The notes below the pieces were generated by a model. It ran no database searches. It saw only the letters and a list, made by a program, of their open reading frames with translations, and was not told where the DNA came from. From Salipiger pallidus (lineage in GTDB: Bacteria; Pseudomonadota; Alphaproteobacteria; Rhodobacterales; Rhodobacteraceae), in the NCBI RefSeq assembly GCF_014643635.1, contig NZ_BMJV01000005.1, forward strand, positions 186,274 through 250,273: 64,000 bases of DNA, in the 5' to 3' direction. The translations under genes were made by a program, and so were the position numbers. Each line of letters opens with the position of its first letter. The first letter of the stretch is position 1. Shown here piece after piece: positions 17,489-27,637 of the stretch.

Positions 17489-17527
17489 TCCGGCGATCCG
17501 GACCCTGACCTGACAAGAGGACGGCCA

Positions 17528-18199
17528 ATGGATTTCGACCTTTCCGTATGGATGACGCGCGGACCCTATATTCTGCGCGGGCTCTACGAAACCCTCGTGC
17601 TGTTGGCGGGCGTGCTTGTCATCAGCGCACCACTGGCCGTCCTCACCGGGCTGGCGCTCGAAGCGCGCTCGCGCTGGCTGCGCCTGCCTGCCCTCGGGCT
17701 CAGCTGGCTGATCCGCGGTGTGCCGCCGCTGATCATCCTGTTCATCGCCTATTACGTCCTCCCCGTGGTGCTTGATATCCGGATGGACTCGCTGACCGCC
17801 GCCGTGGCGGGCTTTGTGCTCTACAACACCTTCATCATGGGCGAAGTGGTCGCCGCCGGGCTTCGGTCCGTGCCAAAGGGCCAGCACGAAGCCATCGCCG
17901 CCGCAGGTCTGCCGTGGTTCCGGTCGCTGCGCCGGATCATCCTGCCGCAGGCCATGCCCACGATCATCCCGCCTTACGTCTCCTACTCCATGGACATGGT
18001 GAAGGGCACCGCACTGGCGGGCGCCATCGGCGTCACCGAGATGGTGACCCGCGCCAACCAGGCCATCGTCGCCACCAACCGGCCCTTCGAGATCCTGATC
18101 GGGGTGGCCATCATCTACGGCATCATCGACGCCTTCCTGATCGCGCTGCAGATGTGGTCGGAACGGCGCTGGGATCACAAGGGGCACCTTTCCGCATGA
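17528..18199 (+). CDS. Polar amino-acid ABC transporter permease 1 (HisM/HisQ type)
   Basis: A 223-aa inner-membrane permease of the His/Glu/Gln/Arg/opine family. Several hydrophobic spans are visible (TLVLLAGVLVISAPLAVLTG, PPLIILFIAYYVLPVVL), with the EAA loop QHEAIAAAGLPWFRSLRRIILPQAMP near residues 118-143. The ribosome site AAGAGGA is well placed. The stop overlaps the start of the second permease by 4 bp, as expected for a heterodimeric pore. Confidence 0.9.
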   Translation: MDFDLSVWMTRGPYILRGLYETLVLLAGVLVISAPLAVLTGLALEARSRWLRLPALGLSWLIRGVPPLIILFIAYYVLPVVLDIRMDSLTAAVAGFVLYNTFIMGEVVAAGLRSVPKGQHEAIAAAGLPWFRSLRRIILPQAMPTIIPPYVSYSMDMVKGTALAGAIGVTEMVTRANQAIVATNRPFEILIGVAIIYGIIDAFLIALQMWSERRWDHKGHLSA

Positions 18200-18849
18200 G
18201 CTTTGATCCGACCCTCATTGTCGAGGCCTGGCCGCAGCTGATGCGCGGGCTTGAAACCACCGTCTGGCTGTTCCTTGCGGTAATGATCCTGTGCACCCCG
18301 CTGTCGCTGCTGGTGGCGCTGGCGCGACTGTCGCGCCGCCGCTGGCTGTCCCGGGCAGCGGGCACCTATGTCAACGTGATCCGCGCCCTGCCGCTGCTGG
18401 TCATCCTGTTCTTCACCTTCTACGGCCTGCCGTCCCTGGGCATCTTCGTGTCGCCCTTCACCGCCGCGCTTGGGGGCATGGTGCTGGTCACCACCGCCTA
18501 CCTTGCCGAGGATCTGCGCGCCGGGCTCATGGCCGTGCCCCGTGGCCAGTTCGAGGCTGCCGATGCGCTTGGCCTGCCGCAGGCGCGCTTCGTGCGCCGG
18601 GTGCTGATTCCGCAGGCACTGCCGATCATGTGCGGCCCCTATTTCACCCGCGCCATCGTCACGGTGAAGGCCACTTCCATCGCCTCACTGGTGGCCGTGT
18701 CGGAACTGACCTCGGCCAGCATGGCCAAGGTCACCGAAACCTACCGCGCCATGGAATACCTCGCCTTCGCCGCCGTCGCCTACATCCTGCTCAGCGCGCT
18801 CATCGCCGTGGTGCAGGCCGTGGTCCAGCGCCGTGTGCGCTTGCCCTGA
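18196..18849 (+). CDS. Polar amino-acid ABC transporter permease 2
   Basis: A 217-aa partner permease with the same layout: an N-terminal hydrophobic span ([20 protein letters not shown]), [17 protein letters not shown], and the EAA loop [26 protein letters not shown]. The ATG at 18196 overlaps the stop of permease 1 (ATGA), which decides the start against the long shadow frame upstream. It forms the transmembrane pore with permease 1. Confidence 0.9.
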   Translation: MSFDPTLIVEAWPQLMRGLETTVWLFLAVMILCTPLSLLVALARLSRRRWLSRAAGTYVNVIRALPLLVILFFTFYGLPSLGIFVSPFTAALGGMVLVTTAYLAEDLRAGLMAVPRGQFEAADALGLPQARFVRRVLIPQALPIMCGPYFTRAIVTVKATSIASLVAVSELTSASMAKVTETYRAMEYLAFAAVAYILLSALIAVVQAVVQRRVRLP

Positions 18850-18889
18850 CATCGGCGATCCCCATGCGCCCCCTCTTCCGAGGTCCCTG

Positions 18890-19702
18890 ATGAAAGATAC
18901 CGTCATGCATCCCGAGCCTGCCACCGTCGTCGACCACCAATCCAAGCGCATGCTGGAACTGATCGGCCTGCGAAAGAGCTTCGGCGCGAACCAGGTGCTG
19001 AAGGGGGTCGACCTGTCGATGAACCAAGGCGAAGTGGTGTCGATCATCGGCGCCTCGGGGTCCGGCAAGTCCACCCTCCTGCGCTGCATCAACTGGCTGG
19101 AGACCCCCGACAAGGGATCGACCATCATGGTCGACGGCCGGCAGGTGGGCCATGATGACCCGGCTCGCGCCTCTCGCCGCGACCTCGCCCGCCGGCGCAC
19201 CGAGATCGGCATGGTGTTCCAGCACTTCAACCTTTTCCCCAACATGACTGCCATCGAGAACGTCATGGAGGCGCCCCTTGCCCACGGTCGCGGCACGAAA
19301 CCGGAAATCCGCGCGCTGGCCGAGGAACTCCTTGCCCGCGTAGGCCTGTCCGAGCGCATGACCCACCATCCCAGCCAGCTGTCGGGCGGCCAGCAGCAGC
19401 GCGTCGCCATCGCCCGTGCACTAGCCATGAAGCCCAAACTGATGCTCTTCGACGAGGTGACCTCGGCGCTCGACCCCGAGCTGGTGGACGAGGTGCTCAA
19501 AGTAATGAAAGGGCTGGCAGAGGACGGCATGACCATGCTTTTCGTCACCCACGAGATGGCCTTTGCCGAGGATGTGAGCGACCGTATCATCTTCATGGCC
19601 GATGGCGCGATCCTCGAAGAAGGCCCGCCGTCCGAGGTCCTGCGCAAGCCCCGCCATGACCGCACCCGTTCGTTCCTCTCCCGCGCCATGCGCGGCATGT
19701 GA
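18890..19702 (+). CDS. Polar amino-acid ABC transporter ATP-binding protein (GlnQ type)
   Basis: A 270-aa ATPase with intact Walker A ([15 protein letters not shown]), Q-loop ([12 protein letters not shown]), [15 protein letters not shown] signature, Walker B ([16 protein letters not shown]) and switch histidine (VTHEMAFA). It belongs to the GlnQ/HisP group and completes the importer. The start at 18890 gives a 20-residue leader before the conserved core; ATGs at 18905 or 18950 are alternatives. A decayed second ATPase gene begins about 40 bp downstream. Confidence 0.9.
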   Translation: MKDTVMHPEPATVVDHQSKRMLELIGLRKSFGANQVLKGVDLSMNQGEVVSIIGASGSGKSTLLRCINWLETPDKGSTIMVDGRQVGHDDPARASRRDLARRRTEIGMVFQHFNLFPNMTAIENVMEAPLAHGRGTKPEIRALAEELLARVGLSERMTHHPSQLSGGQQQRVAIARALAMKPKLMLFDEVTSALDPELVDEVLKVMKGLAEDGMTMLFVTHEMAFAEDVSDRIIFMADGAILEEGPPSEVLRKPRHDRTRSFLSRAMRGM

Positions 19703-19740
19703 GGGCCCAGAATCTCGACACCGCTCCCGCCACTGGAGCC

Positions 19741-20265
19741 CTCATCCAATTCCGCGCCCTCGAGAAGCCCCTTGGACAGCAATGCGGGCTGCGCGGCATC
19801 GACCACACCGTAAAGCGCGGCGAGGTGCTGGCGATCATCCATGAAGAGGGTTCGGGCAAGACCACGCCGCTGCGCTAAGTCAACCTCCTGATCGTTCCCA
19901 AAAAGGGCCGCATTCACTGGCGCGGTCAGGAGGTCGCTGGCATCAGCGCGGAGCTGTCCGCCTGACCATGAAAGAACACGAGCTGCGGCCCTACCGCCGA
20001 AGTCTCGGAATGCTGTTCCAGCAAATCAACGTCGTCCCGCACATGTCCGCGCTCGGGGCCATCATGGAGACCCCGGTCTCCGCCCAGGGCCGCCCCAGGG
20101 CCGAGGTTAAGGCGGAGGCCGAGGCGCTCATGGCCAAGGTCCGTTTGTTGCACCGCGCCTCTGCCCATCCGAACTAGATGGCGGGCGGCGAGCAGCAGTG
20201 CGCCGTCATCGCGGGCGCTGGCGATGAAGCCCTAGGCGATGCTCTTCGACGACGAGACGTCGCGC
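19741..20265 (+). pseudogene. Decayed polar amino-acid ABC transporter ATPase
   Basis: Translated in pieces this is a GlnQ-type ATPase: IQFRALEKPLGQQCGLRGID, a damaged Walker A (HEEGSGKTTPLR followed at once by a stop), an ELRPYRRSLGMLFQQINVVPHMS Q-loop segment in another frame, an altered signature (MAGGEQQCAV instead of LSGGQQQRV) after a TAG, and RALAMKP-stop-AMLFDDETS in a third frame. Several stops and frame changes make it non-functional. It is probably a remnant of a second transporter, not a copy of the intact ATPase beside it, since the sequence differs throughout. Confidence 0.85.
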
Positions 20266-21012
20266 TTCAGGTAGCGCACACAGCCATTCTTTGGCCGCCG
20301 CCGTCATCCCGATACGGACACGCGCCGGCAGGACGTCGCCTATGCCGCCGCGACCGGTCCTGTGCCCAGCCGTGGCTGAGGGGTGAACCGTCCACGCTCA
20401 GCGAGGAGGCGACGCTCAACTGGAGACGGGGACTTCAAGCGGTCATCGGATCGCTTGACGAGCTGATTTACGCTGCACGTCAGGTACTTAGAGAAGACGG
20501 ACTGTCCACTGGTAACCCAGATGCACTGCGCACGCAGGGCACTTACAAGGGACGGGGAACTTGCGCCATTTGTCGTCTCATGGGTCAGATGCACTGCGCA
20601 TCGCCCCATCCTCTGGATTTCAACAGTGCCCTGTTCACCCTGAGAGAACTTTAAGTGTTAGTCGACGCCTCGCCCCCTCGGGTACCGACAATCAGATCAG
20701 CCTCATCGAGAGTGGTCGGCTCATGTTGACCGCCGACGCGCGGTTCGCCAAGCCTGCAGGTCCCGTCAGCAAGGTCGACTACTGACAGATGACCGCCTCT
20801 ATGGTACGTTTCAGGGACGGCCGTCGGTATATCAAAATCACGAAGCCCCGAATTGGGCCACTCAGACCAATATTCGGTTCGTGCGCTTCGAGGTCTGACG
20901 ACGACATTTGGATATTGCCGCGCGGATCCTAAAGCAGCTTTGGCTGATGCCAGTCTGGGACTGCGCGTGATGGGTGACTGAATCCCGTTTCCGCACATAT
21001 CTAGTCCAAACG
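20266..21012 (+). other. Non-coding or heavily decayed stretch
   Basis: No open frame here has convincing domain motifs or a ribosome site, and no family was recognised in six frames. A 15-bp exact direct repeat (CAGATGCACTGCGCA at 20518 and 20586) is the only local structure noticed. A weak 8/10 match to the GntR palindrome occurs at about 20824. Confidence 0.5.
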
Positions 21013-21042
21013 AAAAGAGCCGCACGATTGCTCGTGCGGCTC
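21013..21042 (-). terminator. Rho-independent terminator of the DUF892 gene
   Basis: Minus-strand GAGCCGCACG / CGTGCGGCTC (perfect 10-bp stem, 6-nt loop) followed by TTTT, 23 bp after the stop codon. Confidence 0.9.
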
Positions 21043-21064
21043 CAATTGCAAGGCGCATGTCACG

Positions 21065-21565
21065 TCAGGACGCGGCTTCCTTGTTGACCCCGCCCTTCAT
21101 GGCGATTTCGGTCATCCGGCGGTCACCTTCATAGGTTTCATCAAGGCATTTCTTGAGAACGGCGGCGTCATTGTCGAGGCCAAGTCGGTTGGCAAACGCA
21201 GCGAGCGTGCCGTAGCCCGCGAGTGCATAATGCACCATACGCTGATATTGCGGAATGATCGCGGCATCACGCACGTCAGCGTCGGTAATGTCATTCGACA
21301 GACCATGCGCACGCGCCTCCTTCACAAGGCCCTCCATGCCCTTGCAGTGCTCTGCGTTCGGCTTGATGCCATGTTCATTGCACAGCTTCTCGATCTCGGC
21401 CAAGCCGTCGGCGATACCGTTGCCGCCATCAATCAGCGCTTCCGATAGAGCCTTGTCCTGGGCTGCGCGACCCAGTTCCGTCACCACGGGCAAGGACTGC
21501 GTGTTGGCGCTCCAGATGTCCTGCAGCTGGTCCAGGTAGATGTCCTTGAGCGAATTCATGGCCAT
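21065..21565 (-). CDS. DUF892 (YciE/YciF-like) ferritin-like protein
   Basis: A 166-aa helical protein with the family opening MNSLKDIYLDQLQDIWSANTQ and helical repeats with Glu/His residues (EIEKLCNEHG, DADVRDAAIIPQYQRMVHYA, YGTLAAFANRLG) that form a ferritin-like di-metal bundle. These proteins are stress-linked and their biochemical role is unsettled. It is a single-gene unit with its own terminator and the only intact gene within the decayed region, which argues that it is retained by selection. Confidence 0.88.
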   Translation of the reverse strand: MAMNSLKDIYLDQLQDIWSANTQSLPVVTELGRAAQDKALSEALIDGGNGIADGLAEIEKLCNEHGIKPNAEHCKGMEGLVKEARAHGLSNDITDADVRDAAIIPQYQRMVHYALAGYGTLAAFANRLGLDNDAAVLKKCLDETYEGDRRMTEIAMKGGVNKEAAS

Positions 21566-21897
21566 TTCGATGTCCTTTGCTTTGCTTCACTCCCCAACCT
21601 GAGAACGTCGACTAAGGTTCCTTTGGTCAGTCCGATTTGCACCTGTCGCGGATGCGACACCCGCCTAATGCGCGCAGCGCTCGACAAAGTGGTCCAGCCC
21701 GCCGCAGCCCCTGATCGACTAGGTGAGAGGTGCCCTGTCGCAAACCTTGGCGGCGGTCGCACAGGGCGCCTTCTGAGCCAAGGTCAGGCCGCCGTGGAAG
21801 GCACGTCTGACCCGCCCAAGATCTACTGGCGGTTCATCACGGCCGACCCTCAATCGCCACCATCATGAAATCGGCTGCTGTCTGAGGCGTGACCTTT
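21566..21897 (+). other. Intergenic stretch without a recognisable gene
   Basis: 332 bp upstream of the DUF892 gene (its promoter must lie at the left end on the minus strand) and downstream of the ammonia-lyase remnant. Short open frames have no recognisable motifs. Confidence 0.5.
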
Positions 21898-22683
21898 TCA
21901 AGCTGTTCGTGCCCCGCGAAAAGGGGCCGAACCCAGAGGGGGCACGCGGGACCGGATCCAGTCCGGCACCTGCTCAGGGCCGACCGCAGGCGCGAATGCC
22001 CTAAGCGCATCATCGGGTAGCGCCGGGGCGATGCCGCCGCCTAGACGCGCCAGAACGGCAAGTATCCTGTTCTCGTTCACTCGGGCCACTGCTGTGCACA
22101 GTGCGATCATCACGCTCGAGCAGTTGCCCCCGTACGGCGCGAGGGACGCGGGAAGGCTGCCTGCCAGCGGGTTAGAAAGGCAATCGATACACCGCTCGGA
22201 GATGCCCCCGAACTGCCCAGCAAGCACTGAAAGCCGTCCGCAAGCCAGCGCAACCGCTGCACCGATGGCGGTTCCCCGGATAAAGTCCTCGGGGGCGTCC
22301 GGGTGGCCGGCAACGCCGGGGCTCTCGCTGACATCACGCAGGTCCCGCGAGATCACCCCGGCGATCTGTGCAAGCTTGTCCCGAACCGCGCCTTGAATTT
22401 GCAGCATGACGCGCAGCGACAGGGGGGCTTGGGCGGAAAACAGGTTCCCAGTTGGCTTCATGGCGTCGCCCCGACTGCGCAGGACCTTGGCCACGCGCGC
22501 CACACCCAGCATCTTGCGAAACATGCAGGTGCTCGTGGGAAAGGGTTCGGGCTGGCGGTCCAGCACGTCTTGGGTGAAGGCACCCGCAGCATCTGGCCAG
22601 TCGGCTAGATCCCACAGCCCGCGATGGGCGAGGAAAGCCATCGCTGTGCCGCAATAGGTGCCATTGATGAGGTTGCGGCACTC
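21898..22683 (-). pseudogene. C-terminal remnant of an aromatic amino-acid ammonia-lyase (HutH-like)
   Basis: The frame reads RNLINGTYCGTAMAFLAHRG, matching the LLNGT segment of histidine/phenylalanine ammonia-lyases, then PLSLRVMLQIQGAVRDKLAQ (PYSLRC-x-PQV-x-GA in HutH), FGGISERCIDCLSNP (ISERR) and NCSSVMIALCTAVARVNENRIL (NSG-x-MIAQ). A TAG lies just before this part, and the N-terminal half with the Ala-Ser-Gly triad that forms the MIO cofactor is absent. Without it the protein cannot be an active lyase. Expected length is about 500 aa; about 260 remain. Confidence 0.75.
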
Positions 22684-22769
22684 CTAAGCGCAAGCCGCAG
22701 CGACGTCCGTCCGATACGTTTCTGTGGGTCAGGCGCGCTGAACGCCACGCCGTTCAGGAATATGTCGGA

Positions 22770-23186
22770 CTACGCGCACGGAGCCCGTGCGAGGCCAACC
22801 CTTTGGCACATGCTCCCCGAAAGCTCCTGCGGAGACTTGTCCTCGTAGCCCTCAACGCCGAGGGTCTCTATCCGGCGCATGCCGGGCTCCTTCGCCTCAC
22901 CCTTGGCCCTAACGCGCACGGTCAGACCGCAGATGATGTTCTGAAGGGCGGTGCGGGATGGCGCCAGCCCGCATGACTGGAGCGCCATGGACACGTGATA
23001 CATTCGGAATTCGCGCAGGGCACTCACCGCGATTGACTGCTGCTCCGACATGGTCTTGATATGCGCGCCCGCGTTTTGTGGTGCCAAGCCCTTGGAACCT
23101 TCGGCGAATGCCAAGGCGCGGTCCCATTGCGCCAACGCGTTGGCTCGTAAAAGCCAGTGCCAACAACCAACAGCAATGTTGCACAC
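22770..23186 (-). pseudogene. Fragment of a ProV/OpuAA-type (glycine betaine) ABC ATPase
   Basis: The frame contains MYHVSMALQSCGLAPSRTAL (ProV: ISMVFQSFGLLPHRTVL), LTVRVRAKGEAK and GVEGYEDKSPQELSGSMCQR, an altered copy of the ELSGGMQQRVGLARAL signature. Walker A upstream and Walker B downstream are missing, so only the middle of the ATPase is left. The spacing and the HRT-like Q-loop segment are typical of osmoprotectant transporters. Confidence 0.72.
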
Positions 23187-24087
<901 letters not shown>

Positions 24088-24864
24088 ATGAAGACCTCCT
24101 CGACGCTCGCGCTTGGTCTCGGCCTTGCCGCAACCGCCTCTGCGGCAACACGAACTCTTCCCCCCGGTAGGCTGCTCATCGGCACCAGCGGCTTGCCCCC
24201 CCCCCGACCATGTACAACGAAATGGCCGATCTCACGGTCATCGAAACCCACCTCTCCACCAAGATCTCCAAGAATCTCAGGTTTCAGTCGGAAATAACGG
24301 TTCTGGACTGGTGGGGGCATGCTTACCGCTATGCTGGCGGGCCGGTTCGACATGGTTTCTTCTTCCGTGAGCCGCACCCACAAGCGCGTCGAACCCGCCG
24401 ATTTCTTCGTCACGCAAGTCTATGTCGCCAACGGCGTCGGCGTGGCCGTACACACAGCAAACACCGACATCACCTCGTAGGATGACATCTGCGGCAAGAC
24501 GTTCGGCATAATGAAGGGCACCGTGCAGACCGCCAAGGTGGTCGATGCCTATCGCGAGAAGTGCGTCGGCAACCCTGCGGAATTCCCCGGCTGGACCGAG
24601 ATGCTGCTCGACCTGCGAAACAAGCGGGTCGGCCTGCTGGTGGGCAACTCCATAACGCCCGCTGACCTCATCGAATCCACCGACCGCCCGCTAAAGATGC
24701 CAATCGAGTCCCTGTCCGCGTCGGGCAACGCTCTGGTGGTTCAGCCCGAGGCAGAGGCGCTGACCTCCGAGATCGACAGCCTGCTGCCCTCGTAGCGCGA
24801 TGATGGAGCGCTCAAGGCTCTGACTAAAAAATGGGTCGACACCGCCCTGAACCCCGACAACTGA
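24088..24864 (+). pseudogene. Decayed amino-acid ABC transporter binding protein (family 3)
   Basis: Starts with an intact signal peptide (MKTSSTLALGLGLAATASAA), then shifts frame within the first 60 codons. It resumes as MLAGRFDMVSSSVSRTHKRV, FFVTQVYVANGVGVAV and DDICGKTFGIMKGTVQTAKV. An in-frame TAG at 24478-24480 stands where family members have Trp (TSWDDLCGK), and a second TAG precedes RDDGALKALTKKWVDTALNP. The remainder is a recognisable extracellular solute-binding fold, but a frame change and two nonsense codons rule out function. Confidence 0.85.
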
Positions 24865-25082
24865 GCCGGGGCAGCGCCGCCGATTCCCCCCTTGGCAGGA
24901 GGCCGCTGGAAACGCCTGGTGCCGGGTTCGCATCCTTGCCGCTTTCCAGTCGCTGAATACGTCAGCTCGGGGGCCTCGGACACTCATGGCGGCAACGAGC
25001 CGATACAAGTTGCATCGTTGCGGCATCCTGCACCGCTGACCTCGGCCTATCTCGAGCAAGCGCCGCGGCGGAATAATGGCTG

Positions 25083-25517
25083 GTGGATGACCTCAATGCT
25101 GAGGCCCGCAGCCACTTCGGGCGGGTGGATGCCAACACCCGTGGTACGCTGAAGCATGGCGCGCGGGCGGCCTTCCTCGATCCCTGCCTGCCGAACGTCA
25201 CGCTCATCATCGGCACTGGGGGGCTGCGGCTGAAACCGCGCGTGAGACCCGCTGTCGAGCTGGCGGATGGCCATGTGATCGAGGCAGCCTCCGAGATCAT
25301 GCTCGACTGCGGCGCGGTTGCCACCAAGGCACTTCTGCGCAACTGCAGCGGCCCGGAGAATGCACTGCGGTCCAGAGCTGAGGCTGAACGGATGCGCATT
25401 GCCGATGCGTCGACCATGCCTCGCATCCCGTCGGCCGCGCTGCATTTTAGCACCATAACGATCGCCGCCTACGCCGGACGGTTCATCGACGCCGACCACT
25501 CGCGCATTGCCCGGTGA
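25083..25517 (+). pseudogene. Fragment of a GMC (choline-dehydrogenase-like) oxidoreductase
   Basis: The 144-codon frame reads RGTLKHGARAAFLDPCLPNV, LIIGTGGLRLKPRVRPAVEL and IEAASEIMLDCGAVATKALL, matching the middle of GMC flavoenzymes (R-x-S-A-x-x-x-FL-x-P, PNL-x-x-x-T, REVILSAGA-x-x-SPQLL). Neither the N-terminal FAD-binding motif nor the C-terminal catalytic His region is present, so it is a remnant. In line with the ProV-like fragment, it may derive from osmolyte (choline/betaine) metabolism. Confidence 0.65.
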
Positions 25518-25654
25518 ATGCTCGGCCCGGAGCGACGGATAGCGTCCGAACGTTACGCTCTGCACCTTCGCTATCCTTCGTCAACTTCAGATCCTGAGAC
25601 CGCACCCATGCGGGTGCTGCAGTCCCACGTCACATCGCGCCAGCCAAATATAAT

Positions 25655-25670
25655 TTGAATTGCAAATCAA
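25655..25670 (+). promoter_or_regulatory. Candidate MarR operator
   Basis: TTGAATTGCAAATCAA, an inverted repeat with only one mismatched pair (TTGA-x-TTGCAA-x-TCAA), 25 bp before the MarR start codon. This size and AT-rich palindrome are typical of MarR/EmrR autoregulatory sites. Confidence 0.6.
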
Positions 25671-25695
25671 ATCACTTTTCGTCAGACAGCTACCC

Positions 25696-26181
25696 ATGAC
25701 AAATCCGCCAGCTTCCTCCCGCGCCCGCTTCGGGCTGCGTTTTTCTCTGCTCGCGCGCCGCTGGCGCCGGGCCATTGATGCACATCTGGCCGAGGCCGGG
25801 CTGACCGACGCAACCTGGGTGCCACTCGTACACCTGCAGGAGACCGGAGGCGGCATCACCCAGAAGGCGCTGGCGCTGCTGGTGGGCGTCGACGGGTCCA
25901 GCCTCGTGCGGATCATCGACATCCTCGCCCGTGAGGGTCTCGTGGAACGGCGCGCCGAACCATCGGACGGGCGCGCCCGGCTGATCCACCTGACGGAGGC
26001 CGGACAGGCCCGCGTCGCGGAGATCCGGGCCGAGCTTGTCCGCGCCGAAACACACATCCTCGCCGACCTGCGCGACGAAGACATCGACGCCATGACCGCC
26101 CTGCTGGGCCAGATCGACGCACGGCTCGAAGAGGACGAGGCAGCACGCGATGCCGCAAAGCGAAAGGACCGCAGCCCATGA
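25696..26181 (+). CDS. MarR-family transcriptional regulator
   Basis: A 161-aa winged-helix regulator. The helix-turn-helix and wing are GGITQKALALLVGVDGSSLVRIIDILAREGLVERR followed by the DGRAR wing (DxRxx in MarR). Flanking helices make the dimer interface. The ATG at 25696 starts the conserved part; an in-frame ATG 12 codons earlier lies inside the operator. The stop overlaps the FUSC gene start by 4 bp, so it probably controls that efflux protein, as EmrR-like regulators do. Confidence 0.9.
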   Translation: MTNPPASSRARFGLRFSLLARRWRRAIDAHLAEAGLTDATWVPLVHLQETGGGITQKALALLVGVDGSSLVRIIDILAREGLVERRAEPSDGRARLIHLTEAGQARVAEIRAELVRAETHILADLRDEDIDAMTALLGQIDARLEEDEAARDAAKRKDRSP

Positions 26182-27293
26182 CCGATCTTTCCAAGACACC
26201 GCGCCACCTGTCCTCCCGCCGGGAGGCTCTGCGGCATCTCTTCGCCCCCGACCATCTTGCGGCTGGTTTCCGGCTGGGGCCGCAGCCCTATCTGCGCAAC
26301 TCGCTGCTGGCCGGGTTCCAGGCAGGGATCACGGCGGCCATCGCGCTGCCGCTGGTGCTGCTATCCCCTTGGGCGCACATGGTGGGATTCGCGGCACTTG
26401 GCGGCATGGTGGCACTGTTCGGGCGGTTCGACACCACCGCGGGACGGCTGCGGGTCGTGACGCTCGCGGCTCTGACGCAGATCGCAATGGTCATGGTGCT
26501 AAGCCTGGTGTCCCTGTCGCCCTCGCCGTGGCTGCACCTCGGCGCACTGACGCTGGCCTGCGGCCTCGCTTACCTTGTGGCAATCTCGGGGCGCTTCGGG
26601 CCTCCGGGGGCGCTGATCTTCGTCTTTGCAGGCGGCGCTGCGCTTGTCCCGGCCTCCGGGCTTGGCGACGTCGCCGAGCGCAGCATAGCCACTGCGGTGG
26701 TCGCCACGCTTGCCTTCGTGGTCTGCCTTGCCACGGAATGGCTGCGCCAGCGTCCCACGCCTGAACGTCCGCTGCCCGTGGAGCCGCTGCGCCCCATGTC
26801 CCACCGCCTGATTGCCTCTGGACGCATCATGGCCGGCTGCGCCGTCGCGCTGGTGGTAAGCCACCTGTGGGGCGCGAGCCACCCGGTCTGGGCGGGCATG
26901 GGCGCGCTGCTGGTTTTGCAGGGGCCTTTCCTGCACATCAACATGCACCGGGCGCAGCAACGGATGGCGGGGGCCGTGGTGGGCTCCCTGCTGGCATGGG
27001 TGATCCTTGCGCAAGAGCCAGGTCCGATGGTCATCATCGCGCTGATCTTCGTGCTTCAGATGTGCACCGAGCTGGTCATCGGCGCGAACTACTGGCTGGG
27101 GCAGATCTTTGTCACGCCCATGGCACTGATCATGAGCTACCTCGCCGCGCCGGGCCTGTCAGGCGCGCAGATGGCCCCTGAACGGGTACTCGATTCGCTT
27201 CTGGGCGTGGTGATCGGCATCGCGGCGGCGGTGCTGCTGTCCACCTTAGACGACCGGCACCACCTTGCGGCAGTCAGGACCAAGGGCGCCTGA
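26178..27293 (+). CDS. FUSC-family membrane protein (fusaric-acid-resistance-like efflux)
   Basis: A 371-aa inner-membrane protein with two clusters of hydrophobic helices (about 45-165 and 215-355), the two-repeat layout of FUSC/AaeB-type aromatic-acid exporters. The second repeat contains HPVWAGMGALLVLQGPFLHIN and ANYWLGQIFVTPMALIMSYLA, a segment conserved in these proteins. It is shorter than AaeB (about 650 aa), as in many FUSC proteins. No separate membrane-fusion protein is adjacent. Likely derepressed by a ligand of the MarR protein. Confidence 0.85.
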   Translation: MTDLSKTPRHLSSRREALRHLFAPDHLAAGFRLGPQPYLRNSLLAGFQAGITAAIALPLVLLSPWAHMVGFAALGGMVALFGRFDTTAGRLRVVTLAALTQIAMVMVLSLVSLSPSPWLHLGALTLACGLAYLVAISGRFGPPGALIFVFAGGAALVPASGLGDVAERSIATAVVATLAFVVCLATEWLRQRPTPERPLPVEPLRPMSHRLIASGRIMAGCAVALVVSHLWGASHPVWAGMGALLVLQGPFLHINMHRAQQRMAGAVVGSLLAWVILAQEPGPMVIIALIFVLQMCTELVIGANYWLGQIFVTPMALIMSYLAAPGLSGAQMAPERVLDSLLGVVIGIAAAVLLSTLDDRHHLAAVRTKGA

Positions 27294-27399
27294 CGCCGCC
27301 CGGTTCAGGGATCCAACGGCACGCCGCACCGGATCATCGATGCCGGACTTCAGGTTCCGCTGGCCTGCTGCATGGAAACCGGGGCACACATATGGATGC

Positions 27400-27487
27400 A
27401 AAGAGCCAAAGAGCCAAAGAGCCAAAGAGCCAAAGAGCCAAAGAGCCAAAGAGCCAAAGAGCCAAAGAGCCAAAGAGCCAAAGAGCC
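27400..27487 (+). repeat. Tandem repeat, 11 copies of AAAGAGCC
   Basis: Perfect octamer array about 106 bp after the FUSC stop; no spacers. Read on the minus strand the unit is GGCTCTTT, sharing GGCTC with the heptamer repeat at 2244. The intergenic stretch 27294-27637 holds this array and one terminator and nothing else I can identify. Confidence 0.95.
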
Positions 27488-27522
27488 AAAGGCGACCAAC
27501 TCCGCACCTCCCCGTCAATGAA

Positions 27523-27556
27523 AAAACCCGCCGGGCGATGGCCGCGGCGGGGTTTT
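27523..27556 (-). terminator. Bidirectional terminator between FUSC and peroxiredoxin genes
   Basis: AAAACCCGCCG ... CGGCGGGGTTTT forms a GC stem flanked by A and T tracts, so it can end transcripts of the plus-strand FUSC gene and of the minus-strand peroxiredoxin gene. Confidence 0.8.
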
Positions 27557-27637
27557 CCTTTTCTTGCTGCCCGTCATGGCAGACGGCGCGGCCCCCTTTT
27601 CAGGGCAGCAGCTCCGTGCCACCGGGGCAAAGCCCGA

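Noticed and set aside
20518-20600. 15-bp direct repeat CAGATGCACTGCGCA flanking 68 bp
   Set aside because: Not linked to a transposase, inverted ends or a gene; probably a chance duplication in decayed DNA.
20824-20833. Sixth GntR operator (CGGTATATCA)
   Set aside because: Two mismatches, and no intact gene start lies downstream in the decayed stretch.
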